Shown here: piece by piece, positions 10,429-19,242 of the stretch
Position numbering within the stretch: position 1 is the first letter of the stretch
Layout: every line of letters starts with the position of its first letter
Source of the DNA: CAVVSD01 sp963757125
GTDB lineage: Bacteria; Actinomycetota; Thermoleophilia; Solirubrobacterales; Solirubrobacteraceae
DNA: 64,000 nucleotides
Direction: 5' to 3'
Assembly (NCBI GenBank): GCA_963757125.1
Contig: CAVWQP010000004.1
Coordinates: 186,001-250,000 of the forward strand
Notes under the pieces: generated by a model
What the model saw: only the letters and a program-made list of their open reading frames with translations
Databases searched by the model: none
What the model was told of the DNA's origin: nothing
Translations under genes and position numbers: made by a program

Positions 10429-11208
10429 TCACACCTCGTACACGTCGCCCTCGGCGGCGACCGTGACCGGGCCGCCGAAGCCGGCCTCCGCCTCGGCCCG
10501 GACCCAGTCCCGGTCGATGAGGTCCGAGACGTGGGTCACGACGAGGCGCCGCGCACCGGCCCTGCGGCCGTGCTCGCCCGCCTCGCGCGCCGTGATGTGG
10601 CCCCGCGGGCCGTGCTCCTCGGGCGCCTTGAGCGTCGCCTCGACCATGAGCAGGTCGGTGTCCTGCGCGAACTCGACGAGCCCCTCGGTCGGGCCGTGGT
10701 CGGCGCCGTAGGTGAGGCGCCCGCCGCCCGAGCCCGGCGCGCTCAGCTCGAGCGCGTTCGTGTGGGGCAGGAAGTGCGGGACGTCGTGGGTGCGGATGCG
10801 CACGTCGCCGGCGTCGAGGACGGCACCGCTGTCGTACTCCTCGAGCTCGAAGGCCTTCTCGATGAGGTCCTCGCCGCCCCAGGCGCCGACGATGCGGCGG
10901 AGCTGGTCGCGGCCTCCGGCGGGGACCATGAGGCGGACCGGCTCCTCCCGCGCGCGGCCGTCCGGCGCGTAGGTGAGCGCGTAGGCGAACGGCACGAGGT
11001 CGAGGCAGTGGTCGGCGTGCATGTGGGAGACGACGACGGCGTCGATCGTCGTGTAGTCCACCGCCGCGCGCAGCTTGCCGAAGACGCCGTTGCCGATGTC
11101 CATGAGCATCGTCGACGCGCCCTCCTGGACGAGGTAGCCGCTGCAGGCGCCGCCAGCGTCCGCGAAAGCCGGGCTCTTGCCGAGGACCGTCACGCGCACG
11201 CGGCGCAA
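10429..11208 (-). CDS. Metallo-beta-lactamase fold hydrolase (RNase Z/arylsulfatase-like)
   Basis: 259 residues. The di-metal motif His62-x-His64-x-Asp66-His67 (SHMHADH) is present, with later ligands likely in HDVPHFLP, TYGADH and VVTHVSD. The order and spacing resemble the RNase Z-like branch, but the exosite arm expected of a tRNA 3'-processing enzyme is not evident, so it could be a phosphodiesterase or sulfatase. The first codon appears to be TTG at 11208; GTG codons at residues 4 and 6 are alternatives. It stands alone between hsp20 and a small Cys-rich protein, all on the minus strand. Confidence 0.82.
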   Translation of the reverse strand: MRRVRVTVLGKSPAFADAGGACSGYLVQEGASTMLMDIGNGVFGKLRAAVDYTTIDAVVVSHMHADHCLDLVPFAYALTYAPDGRAREEPVRLMVPAGGRDQLRRIVGAWGGEDLIEKAFELEEYDSGAVLDAGDVRIRTHDVPHFLPHTNALELSAPGSGGGRLTYGADHGPTEGLVEFAQDTDLLMVEATLKAPEEHGPRGHITAREAGEHGRRAGARRLVVTHVSDLIDRDWVRAEAEAGFGGPVTVAAEGDVYEV

Positions 11209-11229
11209 TGTAATCGGTCCGGGACCCCG

Positions 11230-11442
11230 CTATGCGTGGAGTGCCGCCTGCTCCTGGGCGCTGGGGAAGGCCCAGGCGGCGCGCGTGCGCCGCTCCTGCC
11301 GGAACGTGAAGCGCAGCTGCTGAGGCGGCCGCAGCCCCTCGGGACTGTCCGGGCGGAACGTCGCACAAGGCGCTTCCAGCTCCAGCGCGCACAGCAGATT
11401 GCGCCGGAAGAAGCAGTCCTCGCACGCCACCTTCTTCGTCAT
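11230..11442 (-). CDS. Small four-cysteine protein, putative metal-binding
   Basis: 70 residues beginning MTKKVACEDCFF. Cys7-x2-Cys10-x7-Cys18-x7-Cys26 could bind zinc or an Fe-S cluster; the spacing differs from WhiB. The rest is basic with an FRPDSPEGLRPP turn. ATG 11442 is preceded by GGAAGGG, a good ribosome site though close; an in-frame ATG at 11460 is possible. I do not recognise the family. Confidence 0.65.
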   Translation of the reverse strand: MTKKVACEDCFFRRNLLCALELEAPCATFRPDSPEGLRPPQQLRFTFRQERRTRAAWAFPSAQEQAALHA

Positions 11443-11584
11443 CGCCCTTCCAGCCGCCATGCCCGTCGCACTCCCGTCTGTCGCTAGGTCGCGGCGCGAG
11501 TCAACCGGGCTGCCGTGCCGGGAGCAAGGGGGTGGTGGCGCCCGTCTCCGCAAATGCGGTGGATCCGCCCGAAGTCACCCCGCT

Positions 11585-11647
11585 CTCACCGGGAAACCAG
11601 CATGCCTGAAGCTCATGCTGCGGGTGAGGGTTCGGAGACGCACTCAC
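11585..11647 (+). promoter_or_regulatory. Structured leader with competing hairpins upstream of the SDR gene
   Basis: CTCACC (11585-11590) can pair with GGTGAG (11623-11628), enclosing a second stem AGCATG/CATGCT (11599-11604 with 11614-11619). The same GTGAG (11624-11628) can instead pair with CTCAC at 11643-11647, so two exclusive folds are possible. Not matched to a riboswitch class I can name. Confidence 0.35.
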
Positions 11648-11670
11648 GCCATCGCATACCGTCGGCCCGG

Positions 11671-12591
11671 ATGCGCATCCTCGTCACCGGCGTGTCCGGC
11701 TTCGCCGGCGCCGCCCTCGTCCCCCGTCTGCGCGAGGACGGGCACGAGCTGCGGGGGTTCGCGCGCGACGCATCCCGGGTCCGCGTCGACCTGCCCGTCG
11801 TCACCGGCGACGCCGTCACCGGCGAAGGGCTGGACGAGGCGCTGGACGGGATCGACGTCGCCTACTTCCTCATCCACTCCATGGAGCGCGGCGACGACGC
11901 CTTCGCGGCCCGCGAGGCGGCCTCCGCGCACCGATTCGTCGAGGCCGCCCGGCGAGCAGGACTGCGCCGGGTCGTGTATCTCGGTGGGATCGTGCCCGCC
12001 GCCCACGCCCCGTCGCCGCACCTGTCGAGCCGCCTCGCCGTCGAGGAGGCGCTGCTCGGCGGCCTCCCCGAGGCGGTCGCCCTGCGCGCGTCGATCGTCG
12101 TCGGAGCGACGTCGCGGTCGTTCCGCTTCCTCGTGCGCCTCGTGGAGCGCATCCCCGTCATCCCGCTGCCGGCCTGGCGCGCGCATCGCACCCGGCCCAT
12201 CGACCAGCGCGACGTCGTCGAGCTGCTCGCGGCGGCCGGGACGACCGAGCACGCGGCCGGCGGCCTCTCGCTCGACATCGCCGGACCCGACGTCGTCACG
12301 TACGCCGAGCTCATCGACCGCATCCGCGACGGCCTGATGGTCGACCGCGCCTCCTTCCTGCTGCCGGCGCTGCCCTCGAGCCTCAGCGGCCTGGCCGCGC
12401 CGCTGGCCGCCGCGATCACCGGCGAGGACCCCGACCTCATCGGTCCGCTCATGGCATCGCTGGAGAGCGACCTGCTGCCGCGCGACGACCGCGCCGCGGA
12501 CCTGCTCGGCGTCGAGCTGCATCCGCTCGACCGGGCGATCGCGCGGGCGCTGCACGACTGGGAGTCCGTCGAGGAGCTCAGAGCGCGCTAG
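11671..12591 (+). CDS. Atypical short-chain dehydrogenase / NAD(P)-binding epimerase-like protein
   Basis: 306 residues. N-terminal Rossmann motif TGVSGFAG (Gly7, Gly10, Gly13) and a DGIDVAYFLIHSM strand typical of atypical extended SDRs of the NmrA/TMR group. A Tyr-x3-Lys catalytic pair is not evident (YLGG and HRTRPID regions occupy its place), so it may bind a nucleotide without classical oxidoreductase chemistry. ATG 11671 is chosen because the glycine motif starts five residues later; longer in-frame versions have no family likeness. Its stop codon lies inside the left arm of a 20-bp inverted repeat. Confidence 0.82.
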   Translation: MRILVTGVSGFAGAALVPRLREDGHELRGFARDASRVRVDLPVVTGDAVTGEGLDEALDGIDVAYFLIHSMERGDDAFAAREAASAHRFVEAARRAGLRRVVYLGGIVPAAHAPSPHLSSRLAVEEALLGGLPEAVALRASIVVGATSRSFRFLVRLVERIPVIPLPAWRAHRTRPIDQRDVVELLAAAGTTEHAAGGLSLDIAGPDVVTYAELIDRIRDGLMVDRASFLLPALPSSLSGLAAPLAAAITGEDPDLIGPLMASLESDLLPRDDRAADLLGVELHPLDRAIARALHDWESVEELRAR

Positions 12592-12732
12592 TGGCCCCTC
12601 TCGTGACATGCGGTGGGCGAGGACGGGATGCCGGACCCGTCAGGCAAGGACGCAGGACGCCGTGTCCGAGGACGCCGCATGGCGGGGATCGGCGCCCGCC
12701 CTCGACCGTCGGATGTCACGAGAGGGGCCACT
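12590..12732. repeat. Perfect 20-bp inverted repeat around a 103-bp spacer
   Basis: The arm at 12590-12609 (starting AGTGGCCCCTC) is the exact reverse complement of 12713-12732 (ending GAGGGGCCACT). The left arm includes the SDR stop codon; the right arm holds the GAGAGGGG ribosome site of the next gene. Spacer 12610-12712 has no recognisable gene. Confidence 0.9.
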
Positions 12733-12733
12733 G

Positions 12734-13186
12734 ATGTCGGTCGTCATCGCACAGATCGACATCGCCGCCCCGCCCGAGCGCGTGTGGGAGGTCGCGATGG
12801 ACCCGCGCACCACGAAGGACTGGGTGACCATCGTGCGCGACGTCGGACCGTGGGACGACGGTCCGCTCGTCAAGGGGTTCCACATGGACCAGCGACTGCA
12901 CCTCCGGGGTGTGACGTTCAAAGTGGAGTGGACGCTGCAGGAGGTGGAACCGCCGTTCTTCGCACGGTGGGAAGGCAAGGGCCCGGCGCGCGCACGGGCG
13001 ATCATCGAGGACCGCCTCACGCCGACGGCGACCGGCACGCACTTCGACTACCGCAACGAGTTCCACACACCGTTCGGGCCGATGGGCGCGATCGCCGCAA
13101 AGGCCGTGATGGGCGGCATCCCCGCGCATGAGGCGAAGGCGTCGCTGGCCGCGCTCAAGGGACTGATCGAGTCCGCCCATCCTTGA
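12734..13186 (+). CDS. SRPBCC (START/Bet v1-like) superfamily protein
   Basis: 150 residues with the polyketide-cyclase/dehydrase-like pattern: VVIAQIDIAAPPERVWEVAMDP (residues 3-24), central strands KVEWTLQEVEPPFFARWEGKG, and a C-terminal helix (PMGAIAAKAVMGGIPAHEAKASLAALKGLIE). The fold makes a hydrophobic ligand cavity; members bind lipids or act as co-chaperones/cyclases. ATG 12734 is preceded by GAGAGGGG at 8-bp spacing, but that site is inside the right arm of the 20-bp inverted repeat and could be masked in a read-through transcript from the SDR gene. Confidence 0.85.
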   Translation: MSVVIAQIDIAAPPERVWEVAMDPRTTKDWVTIVRDVGPWDDGPLVKGFHMDQRLHLRGVTFKVEWTLQEVEPPFFARWEGKGPARARAIIEDRLTPTATGTHFDYRNEFHTPFGPMGAIAAKAVMGGIPAHEAKASLAALKGLIESAHP

Positions 13187-13256
13187 CATCAGCTGTGTGA
13201 CACAATCGCTCACAGGTAAGTGAATGCGAACGCACACATGACAGACAGGACGGGAC

Positions 13257-13640
13257 GTGGCTGACTTCCTCGAAGAGAAGAGACGTGAGATCGAGGCGCG
13301 CATGGACGAGTTGCGCCCGCACGTCGACGAGTACCACCGTCTCGAGGCAGCCGCGAAGGCGCTCGCGGGTGCGGCTGCGACGCCCCCGTCGAGTCGCAGC
13401 ACCCGGCCCATCCCGCAGCGCAGCAGCGGCAGACGCGGCGGCGGTCGCCCCCGCGGCTCCGGCACGCGCGGCAACCAGGCCCTGGACATCGTGCGCGAGC
13501 AGCCCGGCATCACGATCCCCGAGATCGCCGAGAAGATGGGGATCCAGCAGAACTACCTGTACCGCGTGCTCCCCGGCCTGGCGCAGGACGGCCTGGTCGA
13601 GAAGCAGGGCCGCGGCTGGCACCCCAAGACGGCTGCCTGA
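13257..13640 (+). CDS. Winged-helix DNA-binding protein with coiled-coil and AT-hook-like linker
   Basis: 127 residues from GTG 13257. Residues 1-40 form a charged coiled coil (FLEEKRREIEARMDELRPHVDEYHRLEAAAKAL). A basic Gly-Arg linker (RRGGGRPRGSGTRG, about 59-72) with the GRP core of AT-hooks follows, then a winged helix (NQALDIVREQPGITIPEIAEKMGIQQNYLYRVLPGLAQDGLVEKQGRGW). The pattern suggests a dimeric chromosomal regulator. A TGTGTGACACA palindrome (13194-13204) lies upstream and could be an autoregulatory site; a TTGACA at 13183-13188 has no well-spaced -10. Confidence 0.78.
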   Translation: MADFLEEKRREIEARMDELRPHVDEYHRLEAAAKALAGAAATPPSSRSTRPIPQRSSGRRGGGRPRGSGTRGNQALDIVREQPGITIPEIAEKMGIQQNYLYRVLPGLAQDGLVEKQGRGWHPKTAA

Positions 13641-13677
13641 GCGATAGCGTCCGCCCCTTCCGGACCGGAGGGGCGGA

Positions 13678-14844
13678 GTGCAGCGGATCCAGACGACGCA
13701 CACGGGCAGCCTGCCGCGGCCGCCGGAGATCCTCGCAGCGTTCGCCGACGGCGGGCCGTCGGAGGAGCTCCTGGGCGGCGCCGTGCGCGACGTCGTCGCG
13801 CGCCAGGCGGACACGGGTGTCGACGTCGTCGGCGACGGCGAGTTCGGCAAGCCGACGGACACGACGAACGACGCCGACCACGGTCACGGCGTCTGGGCGC
13901 TCTACGTGCGCGAGCGGCTCACCGGGTTCGAGTGGGTCGACGGCGAGAAGGCGTCGCCCTCGAGCAAGGACCGGACCGCGTTCCCCGCCTTCTACGGCTC
14001 GGGCGGTCGCCGGCAGCCCGCCGAGGGCGGACGTGCCGGGGAGGTCGGGAAGACCGCCCAGGTCTTCACCTGCACCGGTCCGATCGCGTACAACGGGCAG
14101 GAGCTCGTGGCGCGCGACATCGCGCATCTGCAGGCCGCGCTGGACGGCGCGGACGCCGCCGGGGCGTTCCTGCCGGCGGTCTCGCCCGGGTCCCTGCCGT
14201 CGCTCATCCCCGACCGCCACCACCCCGACGAGGACGCCTACCGCCAGGCGCTGGCGGGCGCGCTGCGCGAGGAGTACCTCGCCATCGCCGAGGCCGGGCT
14301 GACGCTGCAGATCGACGACCCGGTCCTCGTCGCCGCCTGGGACTTCTGGCCCGACGACGACCTCGACGCCTACCGCGCCGTCGCCCGGCGCGACATCGAG
14401 CTGCTCAACGAGGCGCTGCGCGGGATCCCGACCGAGCAGATCCGCTACCACCTCTGCTGGGGCAGCTGGCAGGGCCCGCACCGCTCCGACCTGCCGCTCG
14501 CCGACGTCATCGACCTCATGCTCGAGATCCGCGCCGGCGCGTACCTCGTCGAGGCCGCCAACGCGCAGCACGAGCACGAGTGGAAGCTCTGGCGCGACAC
14601 CGCGCTCCCCGACGGCGCGACGCTCATCCCCGGCGTCGTGACGCACAAGACGAGCGTCGTCGAGCACCCCGAGGTCGTCGCCGACCGCATCGTGCGCTAC
14701 GCGGAGCTCGTCGGCCCGGAGCGCGTCATGGCGGGCACGGACTGCGGCCTGGGCGGGCGGATCTCGTCCGACGTCGCCTGGGCGAAGCTCGACGCCCTCG
14801 TGGAGGGCGCGCGACTGGCGAGCGACCGACTGGGGGCCCGATGA
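13678..14844 (+). CDS. MetE-core (cobalamin-independent methionine synthase family) protein 1
   Basis: 388 residues, half the length of true MetE, corresponding to its catalytic C-terminal barrel. Zinc ligands typical of the family appear as HLCWGSW (His and Cys), the Glu in LVEAANAQHEHEW, and Cys in MAGTDCGLGG. The N-terminus RIQTTHTGSLPRPPE is the family start. Such short MetE-like proteins often transfer methyl groups from unusual donors (corrinoid or sulfonium/betaine compounds) or cleave C-S bonds such as epoxyalkane:CoM-type substrates; the exact reaction is not readable. GTG start after a GGAGGGGCGGA ribosome site. Its TGA overlaps the ATG of the paralogous next gene. Confidence 0.88.
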   Translation: MQRIQTTHTGSLPRPPEILAAFADGGPSEELLGGAVRDVVARQADTGVDVVGDGEFGKPTDTTNDADHGHGVWALYVRERLTGFEWVDGEKASPSSKDRTAFPAFYGSGGRRQPAEGGRAGEVGKTAQVFTCTGPIAYNGQELVARDIAHLQAALDGADAAGAFLPAVSPGSLPSLIPDRHHPDEDAYRQALAGALREEYLAIAEAGLTLQIDDPVLVAAWDFWPDDDLDAYRAVARRDIELLNEALRGIPTEQIRYHLCWGSWQGPHRSDLPLADVIDLMLEIRAGAYLVEAANAQHEHEWKLWRDTALPDGATLIPGVVTHKTSVVEHPEVVADRIVRYAELVGPERVMAGTDCGLGGRISSDVAWAKLDALVEGARLASDRLGAR

Positions 14845-15974
14845 CCGACCGCATCCTCACCACGCACACCGGGAGCCTCCCGCGGCCGCCCGGCCTGGTC
14901 GAGGCGCTCGGCCTCGCCGGTGACGGGGCGGCCGACGAGGCGACGCAGGAGCGGTTGCTGCAGGAGGCGGTCGCCGGCGTCGTCGCGAGGCAGGTCGACG
15001 CGGGGGTGGACGTCGTCAGCGACGGCGAGCAGAGCAAGGCCGGGTACTCGACGTACGTCACCGAGCGGCTCACCGGCTTCGGCGGCCGCGCGTACCCGCT
15101 GCGCGGCCAGCAGGACATCATCGACTTCCCCGACTGGGGCGAGCCGCTCACGGCGGGCATCGAGGCGACGCTCGCCACGCCCGCCTGCATCGGCGACGTC
15201 GCCTATGCGCAGCCGGCGCTCGTCGAGCGCGACGTCGAGAACCTGCGCGCCGCGCTCGCCGCCCATCCGGGGGCGGACGGGTTCATCACCACGGCGTCGC
15301 CGGGCGTCATCAGCATGTTCCTCGAGAACCAGCACTACGCCGGCCACGAGGAGTACCTCGCCGCGCTGGCCGCGGCGATGCGCACGGAGTATGAGGCGCT
15401 GCACGCATCCGGCTTCCTGCTCCAGATCGACTGCCCGGACCTCGCGGTCGGGCGCCACGTCCAGTTCAAGGATCTGTCGCCCGAGGAGTTCAGGCGCACG
15501 ATCGAGCTGCACGTCGAGGCGCTCAACGACGCGACCCGCGACATCCCGCCCGAGGCGATGCGCATCCACCTCTGCTGGGGCAACTACGAGGGGCCCCACA
15601 ACCACGACGTCCCGCTCGCGGAGATCCTGCCAACCGTGCTGAAGGCGCGGCCCGCGCAGATCTCCTTCGAGCTCGCGAACCCACGGCACGAGCACGAGTG
15701 GCGCGTCTTCGAGGACGTCGACCTGCCGGACGACAAGGTCCTCGTCCCCGGCGTCATCGACTCGACGACGAACTACATCGAGCACCCGGACCTCGTCGCC
15801 GAGCGCATCGTCCGGCTTGCGCGGCTCGTCGGGCGCGAGCGCGTCATCGCGAGCACGGACTGCGGCTTCGCGACGTTCGCCGGGTTCGCGCCCGTGTTCC
15901 CGTCGATCGTCTACGCGAAGCTCGGCGCCCTCGCGGAGGGCGCCGAGCGGGCGAGCGAGGAGCTCTGGGGCTAG
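14841..15974 (+). CDS. MetE-core (cobalamin-independent methionine synthase family) protein 2
   Basis: 377 residues, paralogue of the preceding gene with the same RILTTHTGSLPRPP start, HLCWGNYEGPH zinc segment, FELANPRHEHEW glutamate segment and ASTDCGFATF cysteine segment. The lid region differs (GGRAYPLRGQQDIIDFPDWG replaces WVDGEKASPSS), so the two probably act on related but different substrates, or form a heteromer. The 4-bp ATGA overlap implies coupled translation and roughly equal amounts. Stop TAG shares CTAG with the convergent mdh stop. Confidence 0.88.
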   Translation: MTDRILTTHTGSLPRPPGLVEALGLAGDGAADEATQERLLQEAVAGVVARQVDAGVDVVSDGEQSKAGYSTYVTERLTGFGGRAYPLRGQQDIIDFPDWGEPLTAGIEATLATPACIGDVAYAQPALVERDVENLRAALAAHPGADGFITTASPGVISMFLENQHYAGHEEYLAALAAAMRTEYEALHASGFLLQIDCPDLAVGRHVQFKDLSPEEFRRTIELHVEALNDATRDIPPEAMRIHLCWGNYEGPHNHDVPLAEILPTVLKARPAQISFELANPRHEHEWRVFEDVDLPDDKVLVPGVIDSTTNYIEHPDLVAERIVRLARLVGRERVIASTDCGFATFAGFAPVFPSIVYAKLGALAEGAERASEELWG

Positions 15975-16945
15975 ACGAGCCCGAGCTTGGCGACGGCGTC
16001 GCGCTCCTCGCGCAGCTCGCCGACCGTGATGTCGATCTTCGACTGGGCGAACTCGCCGACCTCGAGGCCCTGGACGATCTCGTAGGAGCCGCCGCTCACC
16101 CGGACGGGGAACGAGGAGATGATGCCCTCGTCCACGCCGTAGGAGCCGTCGGACGGGACCGCCATCGACACGAGGCCGTCGGCGCCGAGCACCCAGTCGT
16201 GCACGTGGTCGATCGCCGCGTTGGCGGCCGACGCCGCCGACGACGCGCCGCGCGCCTCGATGATCGCCGCGCCGCGCTTGCCGACGTTCGGCAGGTAGTC
16301 GTTCTCGTACCAGGCCATGTCGTCGACGACCTCGACCGCGGCCTTGCCCTTCACCTTCGCGTTGAAGAGGTCGGGGAACATCGTCGGCGAGTGGTTGCCC
16401 CACACGACGAGGTCCTCGATGTCGGTGACGGACACGTCGAGCTTGTTCGCCAGCTGCGCGTAGGCGCGGTTCTGGTCCAGCCGCGTCATCGCGGTGAAGC
16501 GCTCGGCCGGGACGTCGGGCGCGTTGCTCTGGGTGATGAGCGCGTTCGTGTTCGCCGGATTGCCGACGACGAGGACCTTGATGTCGTCTGCAGCATGCGC
16601 GTTGATCGCCTCGCCCTGCGGCTTGAAGATCGCGCCGTTGGCCTCCAGGAGGTCCGCGCGCTCCATGCCCTTCGTGCGCGGGCGCGCGCCGATGAGCAGC
16701 GCGACGTTCGCGCCGTCGAACGCCTCGTTGGCGTCGGACGTGATGTCGATGGCCTCCAGCAGCGGGAAGGCGCAGTCGACGAGCTCCATCGCGGTGCCCT
16801 CTGCAGCCTTCAGCGCGGGCTCGATCTCGAGGAGGCGCAGGCGCACCTTCTCGTCGGAGCCCAGGAGCTGACCCGAGGCGATGCGGAACAGGACTGCGTA
16901 GCCGATGGCGCCCGCGGCGCCCGTGACGGTGACGGTCTTGGACAT
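15971..16945 (-). CDS. mdh: Malate dehydrogenase (NAD)
   Basis: 324 residues of the cytosolic-type MDH group seen in Actinomycetota. NAD-binding motif TGAAGAIGYAVL at 8-19, substrate-binding Arg loop GARPRTKGMERADLL (about 87-101), VVGNPANTNALI, catalytic Asp/His in MTRLDQNRAY and VWGNHSPTMFPD. Interconverts malate and oxaloacetate in the TCA cycle. ATG 16945 is the first with the family N-terminus. Divergent from icd (71 bp apart), so two TCA enzymes share a promoter region. Confidence 0.97.
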   Translation of the reverse strand: MSKTVTVTGAAGAIGYAVLFRIASGQLLGSDEKVRLRLLEIEPALKAAEGTAMELVDCAFPLLEAIDITSDANEAFDGANVALLIGARPRTKGMERADLLEANGAIFKPQGEAINAHAADDIKVLVVGNPANTNALITQSNAPDVPAERFTAMTRLDQNRAYAQLANKLDVSVTDIEDLVVWGNHSPTMFPDLFNAKVKGKAAVEVVDDMAWYENDYLPNVGKRGAAIIEARGASSAASAANAAIDHVHDWVLGADGLVSMAVPSDGSYGVDEGIISSFPVRVSGGSYEIVQGLEVGEFAQSKIDITVGELREERDAVAKLGLV

Positions 16946-17016
16946 GGCGAGCAGCCTATGGGGCCTTGCGTCCCCGACGCCGTAACCTCGACCGGTCCCC
17001 GAAGAGACCAAGGTCC

Positions 17017-19239
17017 ATGAAGATCATCTACACCTACACCGACGAGGCTCCGGCGCTCGCGACGCACTCCTTCCTGCCCGTCATCGAGGCGTTCGCGCGC
17101 TCCGCCGGCTTCGGCGTCGAGCTGCGCGACATCTCCCTCGCGGGGCGCATCCTCGCGCAGTTCCCCGAGCGCCTGACCGAGGAGCAGCGGGTGCCCGACG
17201 CGCTCACCGAGCTCGGCGAGCTCGCGCGGACGCCCGAGGCGAACATCATCAAGCTCCCCAACATCAGCGCGTCGGTGCCGCAGCTCAAGGCGGCGGTGAA
17301 GGAGCTGCAGGATGCGGGCTTCGACATCCCCGACTACCCGGACGAGCCGTCCACGCCGGAGGAGAAGGCCGCCCGTGCCGCCTACGACACGGTGAAGGGC
17401 TCGGCCGTCAACCCGGTCCTGCGCGAGGGCAACTCGGACCGCCGCGCGCCCGCGTCGGTCAAGCAGTTCGCCGCCAAGCACCCCCATTCCATGGGCGCCT
17501 GGTCGACGGAGTCGGAGTCGCACGTCTCGACGATGGGCGACGGGGACTTCCGCTCCACGGAGACGTCGGTGACCATGCCGGGGGCCGACACGCTGCGCAT
17601 CGAGCACGTCGGGACGGGCGGCGACGTCACCGTCCTCAAGGACGGCCTCGAGGTGCAGGAGGGCGAGATCGTCGACTCGGCCGTCATGCGCCGCGCGGCG
17701 CTCGACGCGTTCCTCGCCGAGCAGATCGCCGACGCCAAGGCCAAGGGCGTCCTGTTCTCGCTGCACCTGAAGGCGACGATGATGAAGGTCTCCGACCCGA
17801 TCATCTTCGGGCACGGGGTCCGCGCCTTCTTCCCGGAGATCTTCGCGAAGCACGCCGACGCGCTCGGCCGCGCGGGCGCCGACCCGAACAACGGCCTGGG
17901 CAGCGTCCTCACGGCGCTCGACCGGCTGCCGGCCGAGGAGAAGGCCGCGATCGAGAGCGAGATCACGGCCGCGTTCGAGAGCGGACCCGACATCGCGATG
18001 GTCGACTCCGACCGCGGCATCACGAACCTGCACGTCCCGAGCGACGTGATCATCGACGCGTCGATGCCGGCGATGATCCGCACGTCGGGCCAGATGTGGA
18101 ACCGGGCGGGCGACCAGCAGGACGTCAAGGCCGTCATCCCCGACTCCAGCTACGCCGCGCTGTACGCCGAGACGATCGACTTCTGCCGCGAGAACGGGGC
18201 GTTCGACCCGGCGACGATGGGCACGACGCCGAACGTCGGCCTCATGGCGCAGAAGGCCGAGGAGTACGGATCGCACGACAAGACGTTCGAGATCTCCGCG
18301 CCCGGCACCGTCCGGGTCGTGGACGCCTCGGGCACCGCGCTGCTCGAGCAGCCCGTCGAGGCCGGCGACATCTTCCGCGCCTGCCAGACGAAGCACGCGC
18401 CGGTCATCGACTGGGTCGGCCTCGCGGTCTCGCGCGCGAAGGCGACGGGCGCCCCCGCCGTCTTCTGGCTCGACGAGTCGCGCGCGCACGACGCGGAGCT
18501 CCTGAAGAAGGTCCACGCGGCGCTCGCGGAGCTCGACACCGAGGGCGCGCAGATCGAGATCAAGCCCGTCGCCGAGGCGACCCGCTTCACGCTCGAGCGC
18601 GCCTCGCGCGGCGAGGACACGATCTCCGTGACGGGCAACGTCCTGCGCGACTACCTCACCGACCTGTTCCCCATCCTCGAGCTCGGCACGAGCGCGAAGA
18701 TGCTCTCGATCGTCCCGCTCATGAACGGCGGCGGCCTCTTCGAGACGGGCGCGGGCGGATCGGCGCCCAAGCACGTGCAGCAGCTCGTCCGCGAGGACCA
18801 CCTGCGCTGGGACTCGCTCGGCGAGTTCCTCGCCCTGGCGGTGTCGCTCGAGCTCCTCGCCGAGGCGGACGACAACCCGCAGGCCAAGGTCCTCGCCACG
18901 ACGCTCGACACGGCGACCGGCACGCTGCTGGAGACGGGCAGGTCGCCGTCGCGCCGCGTCGGCGAGCTCGACAACCGCGGCAGCCACTTCTACCTCGCCC
19001 TCTACTGGGCGCAGGAGCTGGCCAGGCAGACCGAGGATCCCGCGCTCGCGTCGGCGTTCGCGCCGCTCGCGGAGGAGCTGGCGGCGAACGAGGAGACGAT
19101 CGTCTCCGAGCTCAACGCGGTGCAGGGCGAGCCGGTCGACCTCGGCGGCTACTACTTCGTCGACCGCGAGAAGGCCGACGAGGTCATGCGCCCGAGCGCG
19201 ACGTTCAACCGCGTGATCGACGCGCTGGCGGTGGCCTAG
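17017..19239 (+). CDS. icd: NADP-dependent isocitrate dehydrogenase, monomeric type
   Basis: 740 residues, the length of the monomeric IDH family and unrelated in size to the 45-kDa dimeric form. Starts IIYTYTDEAPALATHSFLPV; diagnostic segments include NIIKLPNISASVPQLKAAV, REGNSDRRAP, SLHLKATMMKVSDPIIFGH and MNGGGLFETGAGGSAPKHVQQ. Converts isocitrate to 2-oxoglutarate with NADPH production. The gene pairs divergently with mdh. The length and uninterrupted motifs indicate an intact enzyme. Confidence 0.97.
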   Translation: MKIIYTYTDEAPALATHSFLPVIEAFARSAGFGVELRDISLAGRILAQFPERLTEEQRVPDALTELGELARTPEANIIKLPNISASVPQLKAAVKELQDAGFDIPDYPDEPSTPEEKAARAAYDTVKGSAVNPVLREGNSDRRAPASVKQFAAKHPHSMGAWSTESESHVSTMGDGDFRSTETSVTMPGADTLRIEHVGTGGDVTVLKDGLEVQEGEIVDSAVMRRAALDAFLAEQIADAKAKGVLFSLHLKATMMKVSDPIIFGHGVRAFFPEIFAKHADALGRAGADPNNGLGSVLTALDRLPAEEKAAIESEITAAFESGPDIAMVDSDRGITNLHVPSDVIIDASMPAMIRTSGQMWNRAGDQQDVKAVIPDSSYAALYAETIDFCRENGAFDPATMGTTPNVGLMAQKAEEYGSHDKTFEISAPGTVRVVDASGTALLEQPVEAGDIFRACQTKHAPVIDWVGLAVSRAKATGAPAVFWLDESRAHDAELLKKVHAALAELDTEGAQIEIKPVAEATRFTLERASRGEDTISVTGNVLRDYLTDLFPILELGTSAKMLSIVPLMNGGGLFETGAGGSAPKHVQQLVREDHLRWDSLGEFLALAVSLELLAEADDNPQAKVLATTLDTATGTLLETGRSPSRRVGELDNRGSHFYLALYWAQELARQTEDPALASAFAPLAEELAANEETIVSELNAVQGEPVDLGGYYFVDREKADEVMRPSATFNRVIDALAVA

Positions 19240-19242
19240 CCG

